From contig JBCBIJ010000012.1 of assembly GCA_038524795.1 (NCBI GenBank), forward strand, positions 39,747 to 103,746: 64,000 bases of DNA, read 5' to 3'. The first letter of the stretch is position 1; every line of letters starts with the position of its first letter. The position numbers and the translations under genes are program-made. Shown one piece after another: positions 63,140 through 64,000 of the stretch. The notes under the pieces are model-generated. The model worked only from the letters and a program-made list of their open reading frames with translations, had not been told where the DNA came from and ran no database searches. The DNA is from CALBPI01 sp038524795 (GTDB lineage Bacteria > Pseudomonadota > Gammaproteobacteria > Steroidobacterales > Woeseiaceae).

Positions 63140-64000
63140 ATGGCCACCGCGCTCATCATTGACGACAACGACGGCGTCCGCGAAGCCCTGGGCGTGCTGC
63201 TTGAGGTGCACGGCATCGACGCCGTGACCGCCGCAACGCCGCGCGAAGGTCTGGCGTCGTTGGCCGAGCACGACATCGACCTCGTGATTCAGGACATGAA
63301 CTTCGCGGAGGAAAAGACCTCGGGCGCGGAGGGCGTGGCGTTGTTCAAGGAGATCCGAGAGGCGTATCCCGGCTTACCGGTCATCCTGCTCACGGCCTGG
63401 ACGGATCTCGAAACTGCGGTGGGTCTGGTGAAGGCGGGCGCTGCGGATTACCTGGGCAAGCCCTGGGACGATGATCGGCTGATGACGACAGCGCGTAATC
63501 TGCTCGAACTGCGCGCGGCCCAGAAACGCTCACGGCGACTCGAGGCAGAACGCGCCGCGACGCGGGAGGCTTTGCGAGAGCAGTACGCGCTGTGTGGCAC
63601 GGTGTACGACAGTGACGCGATGCACGAGGTGGTGAGCCTGGCCTGTCGTGTGGCGCACTCGGACATCGCGGTCCTGATCACAGGGCCCAATGGGTCGGGC
63701 AAGGAAAAGCTGGCCGAGATCGTGCAAGCCAATTCCTCGCGCGCCGACGGGCCGTTTGTGCGTGTCAACGCGGGCGCGTTGCCCGGCGAGCTGCTCGAGG
63801 CCGAACTGTTCGGCGCCGAGCCGGGCGCGTACACGGGCCTTACGAAGACGCGTATCGGCCGATTCGAAGCCGCCGACGGCGGTACGCTGTTCCTCGATGA
63901 GATCGGCAATCTCTCCGCCGAAGGTCAGAACCGGCTACTGCGGGTGCTGCAAAGCGGCGAGTTTGAGCGCCTGGGCAGCTCCGAAACACGCCGCGTCGAC
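63140..64000 (+). CDS. sigma-54-dependent response regulator (NtrC family), cut by window edge
   Basis: Starting at ATG 63140 after CGGAGACTC, 287 codons are visible before the right edge. The receiver (1-120) has D8-D9, phospho-acceptor D52 in LVIQDMNF and K107 in GKPWD, with a small loop insert after D52 (NFAEEKTSGAEG). The AAA+ domain has Walker A GPNGSGKE (182-189), the sigma-54 loop GAYTGL (229-234, usual GAFTGA) and Walker B GGTLFLDEI. The missing C-terminus should be a Fis-type HTH. It probably activates the promoter at 58234. Confidence 0.93.
   Translation, partial: MATALIIDDNDGVREALGVLLEVHGIDAVTAATPREGLASLAEHDIDLVIQDMNFAEEKTSGAEGVALFKEIREAYPGLPVILLTAWTDLETAVGLVKAGAADYLGKPWDDDRLMTTARNLLELRAAQKRSRRLEAERAATREALREQYALCGTVYDSDAMHEVVSLACRVAHSDIAVLITGPNGSGKEKLAEIVQANSSRADGPFVRVNAGALPGELLEAELFGAEPGAYTGLTKTRIGRFEAADGGTLFLDEIGNLSAEGQNRLLRVLQSGEFERLGSSETRRVD

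Overview
This is a GC-rich, gene-dense stretch of a proteobacterial chromosome. The gammaproteobacterial-type purB, RluE, HrpA, CcmABCDEFGHI and TamAB sets, the many 4- or 8-bp start/stop overlaps and the tRNA genes with encoded CCA point to a gammaproteobacterium. Class II DAHP synthase, PhoP/PhoQ-like regulators and an acidic proteome would fit a lineage near the Xanthomonadales/Chromatiales or a marine relative; the exact genus cannot be read from the sequence. No transposase, integrase, phage gene or CRISPR array was seen, so this looks like a stable chromosomal backbone.

Layout. 1-4.5 kb: a DUF7931-like gene (cut by the left edge), a GNAT acetyltransferase and purB on the minus strand, divergent from fumC and a CoA-type Nudix hydrolase. 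4.5-6.6 kb: a CFA-synthase-like methyltransferase and mazG. 6.6-9.6 kb: an envelope-stress type module (glycine-zipper protein, PepSY protein, PhoP-like regulator, PhoQ-like kinase) behind a promoter with four TTCAG repeats. 9.6-17.3 kb: hrpA, the slipin/NfeD membrane protease pair, a short asparaginase-like protein and a secreted metallo-beta-lactamase-fold enzyme. 17.3-20 kb: a lysine-catabolic pair (ALDH7 and a saccharopine/lysine dehydrogenase). 20-26.7 kb: DAHP synthase, rluE, icd, a family-5 uracil-DNA glycosylase, uvrC and pgsA. 26.7-29.5 kb: tRNA-Gly, the homogentisate pathway genes fahA-like and hmgA, then tRNA-Cys and tRNA-Leu.

29.5-35 kb carries a DegP-like protease, small envelope proteins, a tandem DsbA-fold protein, tRNA-Ser(CGA) followed by two 150-bp repeats that each carry a 19-nt copy of the tRNA 3' end, and an AAA-FHA protein with a broken P-loop. 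35.1-42.2 kb is a complete cytochrome c maturation operon (ccmABCDEFGHI) with a hotdog thioesterase at its end. 42.4-47.6 kb is tamA-tamB. 47.7-58.1 kb holds nitronate monooxygenase, CrcB, a PLP decarboxylase-like protein, pirin, a sterol-desaturase-like hydroxylase, a hybrid sensor kinase, a MOSC protein, an SDR and a patatin-like phospholipase.

The right end (58.1 kb to the edge) is the most coherent regulatory unit: a textbook sigma-54 promoter with upstream GTGTCCG/CGGACAC elements drives a small membrane peptide, an HlyD-type adaptor, an ABC ATPase, two FtsX/MacB-like permeases and a sigma-54-dependent response regulator cut by the window edge. The regulator plausibly activates its own transporter operon. 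The other main novelty candidates are the tRNA-Ser repeat array, whose spacers are antisense to the tRNA T-arm, and an isocitrate dehydrogenase in which the known NADP-contact residues are replaced.
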